Assembly: GCF_016107285.1 (NCBI RefSeq)
Contig: NZ_RCVQ01000009.1
Location: 1-64,000, forward strand
Reading direction: 5' to 3'
Length of the DNA: 64,000 nt
Origin: Roseomonas sp. KE0001
GTDB taxonomy: Bacteria; Pseudomonadota; Alphaproteobacteria; Acetobacterales; Acetobacteraceae
Shown in pieces: positions 16,520-25,031 of the stretch. The notes under the pieces were generated by a model. That model ran no database searches. It worked only from the letters and a program-made list of their open reading frames with translations, and was not told the DNA's origin. Within the stretch, counting starts at the first letter, position 1, and the number at the start of each line of letters is the position of its first letter. The translations under genes and the position numbers were made by a program.

Positions 16520-17971
16520 TTGTTAACCTGCCGGCACTGCAACCAGGCGGTGCCGGTGGACTCCATATCCTCAATCATTCCTGGCCCTGACGGCCTGGCG
16601 GAGCCCTTCGTTCCGCCCCATCCGCCACGCCCCCGACGACTGGCGCCGCTGCCGGAGTTCCTGCGGGCGCTGCGCCGGTCCTTCCTCGACATCTGGCCAC
16701 AGCCGAGTTTCGAGCAGGACTTCGCACATCGCCGGATCCTGCTGCGCGACATCTTCCTCTGCAACAGCCCCGCTACCGTGCAGGAAGCCTTCGTCGACCA
16801 TGCCCTCGATATCGAGCGCAAGTCGCCGCAGATGCGCCATGCCCTGCGCCCGTTGCTGGGCGACGGGCTGTTCATCAGCGATGGCGCGCTGTGGAAGGAA
16901 AGGCGGCGGGTCGTGGCGCCCGTCACCCATGTCTCGCGCCTCGCCTCCCTGACGCCGCCGATCACCGAGGCGGCCGGCGAGCGTGCCGCGGCCTGGCGGG
17001 CGCGGGATCCGGCGCAGCCGATCGACATGCTGGCCGAGATGGGTCACCTGACGGCGGAGATCATCTGCCGCACCATCTTCGGCCGCCAGCTCGGCGGCAA
17101 TGCGGCCGCCACGGTGGTCGGCGCCTTCGCCGAGTACCAGCGCGCCGTCGGGCAGACCGACCTGCTGTCGCTGCTCGGCCTGCCGGACTGGATGCCGCGC
17201 TGGCAACCGCGTCGGGTACGGCAGGCCAGCCGGCGTATCCAATCGGTGCTGGACGGGCTGATCGCCGGCATCCTGTCCGGCGCGGGCGAGGGCGAGGCCA
17301 GCCTGATCCGTGCCATGGCCGAGGGCGTCAATCCGGCCACCGGCCGGCGCATGGACCGGGAAGCCTTCCGCAACGAGGCCGCCGTGCTCTTCATGGCGGG
17401 GCATGAGACCACCGCCAATACCCTGGCCTGGGCCTGGTACCTGTTGAGCCAGTCGCCTTCCGCCCTGGCACGCGTCCAGGCGGAGGCCGATGCCCTGCCC
17501 GGGCCGGCGGCGCGGTTCTCCGACATGGCGGGCCTCGCCTTCACCCGGGCCGTGGTGGAGGAAACGCTGCGCCTCTATCCGCCCGTCGCGCTGCTGGCAC
17601 GCGAGGCGGTGGCGGAGACCACCATCGCGGGACGGCGCGTGCCCAAGGGCTCGCTGGTGCTGGCCGTGCCCTGGCTGCTGCATCGCCACCGCAAGCTCTG
17701 GAGCCAGCCCGACGCCTTCATCCCCGAACGCTTCCTGGCCGGTGGGGAGGCCGCCACCAAGCCGCGCTACACCTGGATTCCCTTCGCCATCGGGCCCCGC
17801 GTCTGCACCGGCGCGGCCTTCGGCCTGACCGAGGCGGTGCTCTGCCTGGCCACGCTCTGCCGCGCCGTCACGCCCCGGCTGGTGCCGGGCACGACGGTCT
17901 ATCCGATCTGTCGCCTGACCCTGCGGCCGGGGGACCGGCTGCCCATGCTGCTGGAGCCGCGCCATGGCTGA
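16520..17971 (+). CDS. Cytochrome P450
   Basis: About 483 residues. I-helix FMAGHETTANTLAW (oxygen-activating threonine), K-helix ETLRLYPP (ExxR) and the heme loop FAIGPRVCTGAAFG with proximal cysteine C429 are all intact, so it should be a working monooxygenase. No ferredoxin or reductase gene is next to it. It begins 15 bp after the alcohol dehydrogenase; the TTG at 16520 has no clear ribosome site, and a GTG about 36 bp downstream may be the true start, giving the usual 460-470 residues. Its last 8 bp overlap the following acyltransferase. Spelling of the N-terminal half resembles CYP4/CYP102-like fatty-acid hydroxylases, a weak hint at a lipid substrate. Confidence 0.9.
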   Translation: MLTCRHCNQAVPVDSISSIIPGPDGLAEPFVPPHPPRPRRLAPLPEFLRALRRSFLDIWPQPSFEQDFAHRRILLRDIFLCNSPATVQEAFVDHALDIERKSPQMRHALRPLLGDGLFISDGALWKERRRVVAPVTHVSRLASLTPPITEAAGERAAAWRARDPAQPIDMLAEMGHLTAEIICRTIFGRQLGGNAAATVVGAFAEYQRAVGQTDLLSLLGLPDWMPRWQPRRVRQASRRIQSVLDGLIAGILSGAGEGEASLIRAMAEGVNPATGRRMDREAFRNEAAVLFMAGHETTANTLAWAWYLLSQSPSALARVQAEADALPGPAARFSDMAGLAFTRAVVEETLRLYPPVALLAREAVAETTIAGRRVPKGSLVLAVPWLLHRHRKLWSQPDAFIPERFLAGGEAATKPRYTWIPFAIGPRVCTGAAFGLTEAVLCLATLCRAVTPRLVPGTTVYPICRLTLRPGDRLPMLLEPRHG

Positions 17972-18827
17972 GGGGCGGGCGCGGCGGCTGCTGCGATGGC
18001 TCGACAACGGCAAGGACCTGGCCCTGCACGAGGGCATGCGCAGGCTGCCGACGCCATTGGTCTCGGATCTCGGGGCGGGGCTGGCCCGGCTCGGCGCGCA
18101 TGGCCGGCACAGGAGCAAGATCGGGCGCGCCGTGGCGGCGCTCGATCATCTTCGCCCCGATCTCGACGCGGCGGGCCGGCACGACCTGGCGCTGCGGAAC
18201 TTCCTGCAGATCGGCCGGACCATGGCGGAGTTCTCCTGCATGGACCGGTTCTGGGAGGAAGGCCGGGTGGAGATCGTCGGGCGGGAGAACCTCCCCGGCA
18301 ACAACGTCATCCTGGCCCTGCTTCATCTCGGCAACTGGGAGGCGCTGAATGCGGCGGTGACGGGGATGGGCCTGTGGGGCTGCAGCATCTATCAGCCGCC
18401 GAGCAGCGCGGCGCAGCACGCCATCGCCGTGCGGGCGCGGCGGCGCGTGAGGAACGATGCCATCCCGGCCTCCACCATGGCGCCCCGCCAGGCCCTGCGG
18501 GTTCTCGGGGAGGGCGGCCTCGTGGGCATCTTCGTGGATGAGTACCTGCATGGCCGTGTGAACGCCCCGGCCTTCGGCCGGCCACCGGCACCGGGGGGCA
18601 ATATCGCCCTGGTGCCGCGCCTGGCGCGCAAGGCCGGGGTCCCCGTGGTCCCGGGCTTCGCGCTGCGCCGGCCCGGCCCCCGGTTCGAGGCGCATTTCCT
18701 GCCGCCGGTGCCGATGAGCGGTGACGCGGCCCGCGATCAGGCGGCGCTGGAGGCCGTCATCGAACCGGTGATCCGGGCGAATCTCGAGCAGTGGTTCATG
18801 CTCTATCCCTTTCGCCCGGATTGCTGA
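17964..18827 (+). CDS. Lysophospholipid / lipid A-type acyltransferase (LpxL family)
   Basis: A 287-residue enzyme of the LpxL/HtrB lauroyl-transferase family. The catalytic H-X4-E motif is LHLGNWEALNAA, followed by the glycine-rich GGLVGIFVDEYLHGRVN and RKAGVPVVPGFALRR. It starts at an ATG overlapping the P450 stop by 8 bp, so translation is coupled. It lacks an obvious strong N-terminal membrane anchor, and the family acts at the cytoplasmic face of the inner membrane. In view of its coupling to P450, thiolase and dehydrogenase genes, the acyl acceptor could be something other than lipid A. Confidence 0.85.
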   Translation: MAEGRARRLLRWLDNGKDLALHEGMRRLPTPLVSDLGAGLARLGAHGRHRSKIGRAVAALDHLRPDLDAAGRHDLALRNFLQIGRTMAEFSCMDRFWEEGRVEIVGRENLPGNNVILALLHLGNWEALNAAVTGMGLWGCSIYQPPSSAAQHAIAVRARRRVRNDAIPASTMAPRQALRVLGEGGLVGIFVDEYLHGRVNAPAFGRPPAPGGNIALVPRLARKAGVPVVPGFALRRPGPRFEAHFLPPVPMSGDAARDQAALEAVIEPVIRANLEQWFMLYPFRPDC

Positions 18828-18833
18828 GGCGGC

Positions 18834-20099
18834 TCAGCCGAGCCGCGCCTCGATCCAGCAGGCCCAGGCGAGCAGCGCCGCATCCGCGCCGGCGGGGGCC
18901 ACGAGCTGGATGCCGAGCGGCAGGCCCTTCGGCCCCGTCCCGGCCGGCAGGCTGATGCAGGGGCCGTGCAGCGCCGTCCACACCGCGTTGCAGACCGGCT
19001 CGCCGGTGGCGCCCAGCCCTTCCGGTGCCTCGCCGGGCGCGGCCGCCGTCAGCAGGATGTCGTGGTCCGTCATGAGCGCGCGGAAGGCCGCGCGACCTTC
19101 CGCGAAGGCACGGCGCGCGGCGGCCAGCCCGGAGGCCGGAATGCCGGCGGCCCAGTCGAGCTTCTCGTTCAGCCCCGCGGAGATGGCCTCCCGGTGGTGC
19201 GCGCGCTCCCAGGCCAGAGCCTGCAGGCTCTCGCCCTGCATCACCACCGGATGCGCCTCGTCGGCCGTCCTGATGGCCTCCGGCAAGGCGATGCGCGTCA
19301 CGCGCGCGCCGGCCCGGGCGCAGCGCCCGGCGACCTCCTCCAGCAGGGCATGGGTCTCGGGGCTGAGCCGCTCCGCCGCCGGCCCGGCGCAGAAGGCGAT
19401 GCGTGGCGGCGCCTCCGGGCCCGGCATGGCCGCGATGCCGGTCAGTGCCTCCAGGAACAGGGCGCAGTCGGCGGCGCCGCGCCCGAAGAGGCCGATGGTG
19501 TCGAGGCTCTCGCTCATCACCTTCATGCCGCCGCGGTGGATCAGACCATGGCTCGGCTTGAAGCCGGCAATGCCGCAATAGGCGGCCGGACGCAGGACGG
19601 AGCCGGCCGTCTGCGTGCCGAAGGCCAGGGGGAAGAAGCCGGCCGCCACCCCCGCCGCGGAACCCTGGGAGGAACCGCCCGGCGTATGGGCCGGATTGTG
19701 GGGATTGGTGGTCGGGCCCGGCCGGCGCGTCGCGAACTCCGTGGTCACTGTCTTGCCCATGACGATGCCGCCGGCGGCGCGGGTCAGGGCGACCGCCGCG
19801 GCATCGGCACGGGGGCGATGGCCGTCCCAGATGGGCGAGCCGTAGCCGGTCACCTGGTCCGCCGTGTCCAGCACATCCTTCACGCCGACCGGCAGGCCGC
19901 GCAGCGCGCCGGCTCCGGCTCCGGCTTGCGCCGCGGCGGCACGGGACAGGGCGGGGTCGAGGGTCGCGAAGGCCCGGACGGTGTCCTCGCGGCTGGCGAT
20001 GCGATCGAGGCAGGCCTCGACGAGTTCGTCCGGGGAAAGCCGGCCGGCGGCGATGCGCCGGGCGGCTTCGGTGGCGGGAAGGTCGGCGGGATGGCTCAT
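18834..20099 (-). CDS. Amidase (amidase-signature family)
   Basis: A 421-residue serine hydrolase acting on carbon-nitrogen amide bonds. The catalytic triad is visible: lysine in GVKDVLDTADQVTGYGS, cis-serine in GGSSQGSAAGVAAG and nucleophilic serine in GTQTAGSVLRPAAYCG. The glycine-rich signature carries Gln where GGSSGGS is common. Convergent with the acyltransferase, 6 bp apart, and divergent from the aquaporin. The family covers GatA, fatty-acid amide and allophanate-type hydrolases. A GatA role is unlikely because gatB and gatC are absent, so I leave it as an amidase of unknown substrate. Confidence 0.88.
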   Translation of the reverse strand: MSHPADLPATEAARRIAAGRLSPDELVEACLDRIASREDTVRAFATLDPALSRAAAAQAGAGAGALRGLPVGVKDVLDTADQVTGYGSPIWDGHRPRADAAAVALTRAAGGIVMGKTVTTEFATRRPGPTTNPHNPAHTPGGSSQGSAAGVAAGFFPLAFGTQTAGSVLRPAAYCGIAGFKPSHGLIHRGGMKVMSESLDTIGLFGRGAADCALFLEALTGIAAMPGPEAPPRIAFCAGPAAERLSPETHALLEEVAGRCARAGARVTRIALPEAIRTADEAHPVVMQGESLQALAWERAHHREAISAGLNEKLDWAAGIPASGLAAARRAFAEGRAAFRALMTDHDILLTAAAPGEAPEGLGATGEPVCNAVWTALHGPCISLPAGTGPKGLPLGIQLVAPAGADAALLAWACWIEARLG

Positions 20100-20234
20100 G
20101 GGACGATGCTAGCCAAAGCCATGGCCGCGCCCAGCCCCTTTCGCGCAAAAGATCGGCCGACGCCGCGAGAAGCTGGAGGTTCGTGAAGATACGTAATAAG
20201 AATGTATTCGCAACAAACCGGAGGCGCGCGGGCC

Positions 20235-20975
20235 ATGGACATGAACAGGCGCATGGCGGCGGAATTTCTCGGTACGGCCTGGCTGACGTTCGGCGGCTGT
20301 GGCAGCGCGGTGCTGGCGGCGGCCTTCCCGGAACTGGGGATCGGCTTCCTCGGCGTCGCTCTGGCCTTCGGCCTGACGGTGCTGACCATGGCCTATGCCG
20401 TCGGGCATATCTCGGGCGGGCATTTCAATCCGGCGGTGACCTTGGGTCTCTGGGCCGGCGGCCGGATCCCCGCCAGCTACATCCTCCCTTATGTCGCCGC
20501 GCAGGTCGTCGGCGCCGTGGTCGCGGCGGCGGTGCTCTATCTGATCGCCAGTGGCAAGCCAGGCTTCGAGGTGGCCGGCTTCGCCTCCAACGGCTATGGC
20601 ACGCTCAGCCCGGGCGGGTACAGCGCCATGGCCTGCTTCCTGATGGAGGTCGTCGCGACGTTCTTCTTCCTGGTGATCATCATGGGCGCCACCGCGCCGC
20701 GCGCACCGGGAGGCTTCGCGCCGATCGCCATCGGGCTTGGCCTGACCCTGATCCATCTGATCGCCATCCCGGTGACCAATACCTCGGTCAATCCGGCGCG
20801 CAGCACCGGCCCGGCCCTGATGGCCGGCGGCGCCTATCTCGGCCAGCTCTGGATGTTCTGGCTGGCGCCACTGCTGGGCGGCGTGCTCGGCGGCGTCATG
20901 GCCCGCATCCTCGGCAGCGAGCCCGCCTCCGCGGACCGGCCGCACATCGCCACGCCGGGCGCGCCCGCGGAGTAG
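20235..20975 (+). CDS. aqpZ: Aquaporin Z-type water channel
   Basis: A 246-residue six-helix channel of the MIP family. Both pore half-helices are present: HFNPAVT and SVNPARS. The selectivity filter histidine in helix 5 ([16 protein letters not shown]) indicates a water-specific aquaporin and not a glycerol facilitator. The start ATG 20235 is preceded by GGAGG with an 11-nt gap; an upstream in-frame ATG at 20202 has no ribosome site. Single gene, divergent from the amidase. Confidence 0.93.
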   Translation: MDMNRRMAAEFLGTAWLTFGGCGSAVLAAAFPELGIGFLGVALAFGLTVLTMAYAVGHISGGHFNPAVTLGLWAGGRIPASYILPYVAAQVVGAVVAAAVLYLIASGKPGFEVAGFASNGYGTLSPGGYSAMACFLMEVVATFFFLVIIMGATAPRAPGGFAPIAIGLGLTLIHLIAIPVTNTSVNPARSTGPALMAGGAYLGQLWMFWLAPLLGGVLGGVMARILGSEPASADRPHIATPGAPAE

Positions 20976-20979
20976 GCGC

Positions 20980-21000
20980 GGCCCCGGCGGTTTCGGGGCC
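20980..21000 (+). terminator. Hairpin after aqpZ
   Basis: A 7-bp stem GGCCCCG/CGGGGCC with a 7-nt loop begins 5 bp after the aqpZ stop. No T-run follows. Two copies of GCCGGGGCTGG (21006-21016 and 21020-21030) follow directly. Terminator role inferred from position. Confidence 0.4.
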
Positions 21001-21062
21001 GGGGCGCCGGGGCTGGGGTGCCGGGGCTGGCATCCCGGCGGCCGCCGCCCCATTCTCCAGGG

Positions 21063-21578
21063 ATGCCCTCAGGCTTTCGTCACAGCGGCACGTCGCAGGC
21101 GGGCCAGCCCATCCGCGTCGCCCTCTCCGAGGACGGCGTCCTGCATTATGCCGTCCCAGGCACGCCCGAATCCCTGCCCGCGGTCTCTCCCCAGGCGCTC
21201 ACGCAGGCCTGGGAGGTGGCGCGCGCCGCGGCGGCGGCCGAAGCCTGGGGCCCGCACCGCACCCTGGTCTTCCAGGGCGGCCCTGTGCTCTCCCTGGCCG
21301 ATGCCGACGCCGCATGCTGGGCGGAAGCGGTGGACCGGGCCTTCAGCCTGTCCACCGTGGCGGGCGTGGCGCTGTGCCTGCGGCTTCTGGCCCTCGTGGA
21401 ACTGCTGGGTCGCGCCCGCTGGATGAGTGGTCTCTATGCCATCGCCACCGACGGAATCGAGCTGCACCCGGCCCTGCTGTCGGCAGCGGCGACGCAGCGG
21501 CTGGACGCGGCGGCCCGTTTCGACGAAACCGGCATGAAGCGAGTGTTGTCCCATCGCATCGCGGGCGGTGGCGGGTGA
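21063..21578 (+). CDS. Hypothetical protein
   Basis: About 171 residues, not recognised. The middle (about 70-110) is alanine-rich and probably helical, with one moderately hydrophobic run VAGVALCLRLLALVELLG that may be buried rather than membrane-spanning. No signal peptide. Codon bias is that of a real gene. The ATG at 21063 lies at the end of a repeat-rich spacer, preceded by CCAGGG. Followed 84 bp later by a small lipoprotein gene. Upstream extension to 21018 would run through the spacer and is less likely. Confidence 0.55.
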   Translation: MPSGFRHSGTSQAGQPIRVALSEDGVLHYAVPGTPESLPAVSPQALTQAWEVARAAAAAEAWGPHRTLVFQGGPVLSLADADAACWAEAVDRAFSLSTVAGVALCLRLLALVELLGRARWMSGLYAIATDGIELHPALLSAAATQRLDAAARFDETGMKRVLSHRIAGGGG

Positions 21579-21662
21579 GGAATGGCGGGCAGGCCTGAAG
21601 GCCGGCCGGGGTTCGTCGCGCCGCTCTCCACCGCCATGCGGGGTCCTGCCGGAGAGAGCGCC

Positions 21663-21992
21663 ATGAAACGTCTAGTCCTTCCCCTGCTGCTGCTGTCCAC
21701 CGCCTGCGCGATGCCCGCGCGCGATGGCGAGGAGCGCCAGGCGGATTCGGCGGCGGCCCGCGCCTGCCGCGCCGATGTCGAACGCCAGATGCGCTTCCGC
21801 GAGCGGGGGCAGACCATGCGCGTGGATGAGGCCGAATCGCGCATCGGCACGGGCGCCTTCATCGGCAATCCGCTCGAGCGCAGCCAGTTGGGCGCGCGCT
21901 TCGAGCAGGACCGGATGATCGATGAATGCCTGCGCAACGCGCGGGATTCGGGTCCGTCCGGCGGCAGCCCGGGAGCCGGCCGGGGTTCCTGA
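21663..21992 (+). CDS. Small predicted lipoprotein
   Basis: A 109-residue protein with a short type II signal (MKRLVLPLLLLSTAC), the lipobox LSTAC placing the lipidated cysteine at about residue 15. The remainder is charged, with two cysteines (ACRADVERQM and IDECLRNARD) that could form a disulfide in the periplasm. Family not recognised. The ATG at 21663 follows GGAGAGAGCGCC. Its 3' end overlaps the probable start of the MFS transporter. Confidence 0.7.
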   Translation: MKRLVLPLLLLSTACAMPARDGEERQADSAAARACRADVERQMRFRERGQTMRVDEAESRIGTGAFIGNPLERSQLGARFEQDRMIDECLRNARDSGPSGGSPGAGRGS

Positions 21993-23260
21993 CCCTGCCT
22001 CTGTTCCGCTCGCCCTTCGGGGCCCTCACGCGCGCCCTCGCCAGCCGCAACGCCAGGATCTTCTTCGGCGCCAGCTTCATCTCCTGGACCGGCCTCTGGA
22101 TGCACCGGATCGCGGTGGCCTGGCTGGCCTGGGAGATGACGCACAGCGCCCTCTGGGTCGGCCTCGTCGCCTTCTGCGACCTGGCGCCGGCCACCGTCAT
22201 CAGCCCGATCGCCGGCGCCATCGCGGACCGGGTGGACCGGCTGCGCCTGGCGACGATCTCCCAGGCCGTGATCGGGCTCGAGGCCGCCACGGTGGCGACG
22301 CTGGTGGCGACCGGGGCCATGCGGATCGAGTATCTGCTGGTGCTGGAACTGATCAGCGGCACCGCCGCCAGCTTCGCCCAGCCGGCGCGGCAGACGCTGA
22401 TGCCGGGGGTCGTCGGACCTGGCGACCTGCCGGCGGCCGTCGCCTGCAACTCCCTCGTCTTCAACATCGCCCGCTTCATCGGCCCGGCGCTGGCAGGACC
22501 GGTCATCGCCGGCTTCGGCGTGGCGCCGGCGGTGGCCTGCAACGCGGTGGCCTATCTCAGCGCCGTCGTCACCATGCCGATGTTGTCGGTGGATCCGGCG
22601 CATCGCCGCGGCCATCCGGCGACCGGCAGCCTGCTCAGCGAGGTGACGGAGGGCATCCGCTACGTGGCGCGGCACCCGGGGCTGGGGCCGCTGCTGCTCT
22701 ATGCCGCGAGCCTCGGCATCCTGCTGCGCGGCGTGCAGGAACTGCTGCCGCCCTATGTGGAGCGGCTGTTCGGACGGGGCGCGGAATCGCTCGCCATGCT
22801 CACCGCCTGCTTCGGCATCGGCGCGCTGGTGGCCGGGCTCTGGCTCGCCTCTCGGGGCCGGATCGCCGGCGCGACGCGGATCGCCATCCTGGGCGGGCTG
22901 CTGCAGGCCCTGGCCACGGCGGGCTTCGTGGCAACGGGCTGGTTCGGGGTCGGCCTGCTCTGCGCCGCCGCGATCGGCGCCACCGCCTCCCTGCACGGCA
23001 TCTCGGTGCAGCAACTGGCGCAGACAGCTGCGGCGCCGGAAATGCGGGGACGGGTTCTCGCCCTCTGGGGGCTGATCACCCGGGCCTGCCCGGCGCTCGG
23101 CGCCATCATGCTCGGCGCGGCGGGTGAGGCCTATGGGCTGCGCATCCCGACCCTGGTCGGCGTGCTGCTCGCGCTGCTGGCCTTCGCCTGGGGCATGACC
23201 CGCTACCGGCGAATCGAGGCGGAGCTGGAGAGCCCGCCGGATGGAGGAGAGAACCGATGA
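21926..23260 (+). CDS. MFS exporter (EntS / MFS_3-like)
   Basis: About 444 residues with roughly twelve hydrophobic segments and the DRVDRLRL loop-2/3 motif of the major facilitator superfamily; the organisation resembles the enterobactin exporter EntS group. The start is uncertain. ATG 21926 overlaps the lipoprotein gene by 67 bp and has no ribosome site, while a CTG at 21989 overlaps its stop as CTGA and would give a more usual N-terminus (LTLPLFRSPFGALTRALASR). The stop overlaps the start of the next oxidoreductase as ATGA. Substrate unknown; no siderophore genes are nearby. Confidence 0.85.
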   Translation: MPAQRAGFGSVRRQPGSRPGFLTLPLFRSPFGALTRALASRNARIFFGASFISWTGLWMHRIAVAWLAWEMTHSALWVGLVAFCDLAPATVISPIAGAIADRVDRLRLATISQAVIGLEAATVATLVATGAMRIEYLLVLELISGTAASFAQPARQTLMPGVVGPGDLPAAVACNSLVFNIARFIGPALAGPVIAGFGVAPAVACNAVAYLSAVVTMPMLSVDPAHRRGHPATGSLLSEVTEGIRYVARHPGLGPLLLYAASLGILLRGVQELLPPYVERLFGRGAESLAMLTACFGIGALVAGLWLASRGRIAGATRIAILGGLLQALATAGFVATGWFGVGLLCAAAIGATASLHGISVQQLAQTAAAPEMRGRVLALWGLITRACPALGAIMLGAAGEAYGLRIPTLVGVLLALLAFAWGMTRYRRIEAELESPPDGGENR

Positions 23261-24237
23261 GCTTGCGGGCCGCGATCGTGGGTATGGGCCGCTGGGGGCG
23301 CACCCTGGCGGAGAGCGTTCAGGACGAGGCGGGGGCCGGCATCCGCTTCGTCGCCGGCAGCACCGGCACGCCGGAGAAGGCGAGCGACTGGGCGGCCTCG
23401 AAGGGGATCCGCCTCCTGCCGGACTACCCGGCGGTGCTGGCCGATCCGGAGGTCGAGGCCGTGGTCCTCGCCACGCCGCATGGCCAGCATGCCGAGCAGG
23501 TCATCGCGGCGGCGCGGGCGGGCAAGCATGTCTTCGTCGAGAAGCCCTTCACCCTGAGCAAGGCCAGCGCGGAGGCGGCGGTGACGGCCTGCCGCGAAGC
23601 CGGCGTGGTCCTGGCGCTCGGGCACAACCGGCGCTTCCTGCCTGGCGTGGCGGAGCTGCGGGCGATGCTGGGGGATGGCCGCATCGGCACCCTGCTGCAT
23701 GTCGAGGGCCAGTTCAGCGGGCCGGGCGCGATCGCCTACAGGCCCGGCATGTGGCGCGCCGACCGGCACGAGAGCCCGCTCGGCGGCATGGGTGGCATGG
23801 GCATCCACATGATCGACATGATGATCAACCTGGCCGGCCCTATCACCGAGGTCACCGTGCACAGCACGGCGCGGGTGCTGGAGAACGGGCTGGACGACAC
23901 CACCGCCATGCTCTGCCGCTTCACCAGCGGCGCCACCGGAACCTTCGCCACCCTGGCCTATGCCCCCCGCTGCTGGCGCGTGGCGCTCTATGGCTCGGAA
24001 GGCTGGGCCGAGCTGAGCGACCATGAGCACCTCGTCTATCGGCCCCGCGAGGGCGAGGGCTTCGTCCGCGATTTTCCGAAAGTGGATATCGAGCGCGCGG
24101 AACTCGCGGCTTTTGCCGCGGCCGTGCGGGGCGATGCCGCCTATCCGCTGCCGCTTGACCAGGCGGTGCACGGCGTTTCGGTCTTCGAGACCATGATCGC
24201 CGCGGCGGCCTCGGGCGGCGGCCGGTCGGTGCCCTGA
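23257..24237 (+). CDS. Gfo/Idh/MocA-family oxidoreductase
   Basis: A 326-residue NAD(P)-dependent dehydrogenase. The Rossmann motif AIVGMGRWGRTLAES opens the protein, followed by ATPHGQHAEQVIAAARAGKHVFVEKPF with the catalytic EKP motif. The C-terminal half contains GGMGGMGIHMIDMMINLAG, with the usual GxHxxD element. Substrates in this family are sugars, inositols or similar polyols. The ATG overlaps the MFS transporter stop (ATGA) and is preceded by GGAGGAGAG, so the pair is an operon; the transporter may export or import a related compound. Confidence 0.88.
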   Translation: MSLRAAIVGMGRWGRTLAESVQDEAGAGIRFVAGSTGTPEKASDWAASKGIRLLPDYPAVLADPEVEAVVLATPHGQHAEQVIAAARAGKHVFVEKPFTLSKASAEAAVTACREAGVVLALGHNRRFLPGVAELRAMLGDGRIGTLLHVEGQFSGPGAIAYRPGMWRADRHESPLGGMGGMGIHMIDMMINLAGPITEVTVHSTARVLENGLDDTTAMLCRFTSGATGTFATLAYAPRCWRVALYGSEGWAELSDHEHLVYRPREGEGFVRDFPKVDIERAELAAFAAAVRGDAAYPLPLDQAVHGVSVFETMIAAAASGGGRSVP

Positions 24238-24292
24238 TCGGCCCCTCTCTTGCGGCAGCGGCGCCCGCATCCTAGAAGCGCCGGCATCCTAT

Positions 24293-24340
24293 CGCGCGCC
24301 GCCGATCTCCGGCGCGCGCCATCCGGCCCGACCCGGGCCG
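24293..24340 (+). terminator. Paired hairpins between oxidoreductase and ridA
   Basis: A perfect 9-bp stem CGCGCGCCG/CGGCGCGCG (24293-24301 with 24310-24318) is followed by a perfect 7-bp stem CGGCCCG/CGGGCCG with a 3-nt loop (24324-24340) and ATTT. They probably end the MFS-oxidoreductase transcript. The second hairpin ends only 22 bp before ridA. Confidence 0.45.
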
Positions 24341-24362
24341 ATTTCGGGAGCAGGTGGAAGCG

Positions 24363-24713
24363 ATGAGCAAGATTACCCGTCACCAGAGCAATCCGGTTCT
24401 CTCCGGGGCTGTCGAGTATCATGGCTTCGTGTTCCTGGCCGGTATGACGGCCGACGACCTGTCCCAGGACGTCCTGGGACAGACCCAGCAGGTGCTGGCC
24501 AAGATCGACGCCGCGCTCGAAGGTCACGGCACCGACAAGACCCGGCTGCTGCAGGCCCAGATCTGGCTGAAGGACATCCGCGACCGCGAGGCGATGAACA
24601 AGCTCTGGGTCGAGTGGCTGCCGAAGGAGGGCGCGCCGGCCCGTGCCTGCGTGCAGGCCAATATGGCGGACCCGCGCCACCTGGTGGAGATCATGGTCAC
24701 CGCCTGCCGCTGA
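24363..24713 (+). CDS. RidA-family enamine/imine deaminase
   Basis: A 116-residue member of the YjgF/YER057c/UK114 family, which hydrolyses reactive enamines and imines produced by PLP enzymes. The fold landmarks are SGAVEYHGFVFLAG near the N-terminus and ACVQANMADPRHLVEIMVTA at the C-terminus, with the arginine-containing AARACV-type substrate site represented by ARACVQA. The ATG at 24363 is preceded by AGGTGG; a GTG at 24354 is possible. Flanked by hairpins on both sides, so it looks monocistronic. Confidence 0.9.
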   Translation: MSKITRHQSNPVLSGAVEYHGFVFLAGMTADDLSQDVLGQTQQVLAKIDAALEGHGTDKTRLLQAQIWLKDIRDREAMNKLWVEWLPKEGAPARACVQANMADPRHLVEIMVTACR

Positions 24714-24737
24714 GCCACCTGATCACGGCTTGATGAG

Positions 24738-24772
24738 ATGGCGCTGGAAACTTCCAGCGCCATTTTCGCTTT
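24738..24772 (+). terminator. Rho-independent terminator after ridA
   Basis: ATGGCGCTGGAA (24738-24749) is perfectly complementary to TTCCAGCGCCAT (24752-24763), leaving a tight loop, and is followed by TTTTCGCTTT. It sits 24 bp past the ridA stop. It is the clearest intrinsic terminator in the window. Confidence 0.85.
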
Positions 24773-25031
24773 ATAGGCGAAGGTCCGGGAATCGTTCGGT
24801 TTTGCACCTGTTGCCAATCTGCCACCACACTGTGTCTTAGGTATTGAATTCATTTATTTGCAGGATAGTATTCTTAATACTTCCTGTATTGCGGCACGCG
24901 AAACGACAAATCACCCCGTGTTTCGCTCCATGTCGGACGTCGGCATTGCCGATCCCTTCACGCTCTTGCTACCGCCATCGGGCCGCGTCGAAAGCGCGGT
25001 GGGGGACAGAGTGATCGGGGGTCATTTCAGG
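24773..25031 (+). promoter_or_regulatory. AT-richer leader before the CHAP gene
   Basis: Together with the ridA terminator this makes a gene-free stretch of about 318 bp. Positions 24835-24895 are unusually AT-rich for this genome (ATTGAATTCATTTATTTGCA, then TAGTATTCTTAATACT), and the block AGTATTCTTAATACT contains an imperfect AGTATT/AATACT inverted repeat. This is the probable promoter area of the CHAP gene. An in-frame open stretch upstream of 25032 begins in this AT-rich area and has no ribosome site. Confidence 0.4.
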
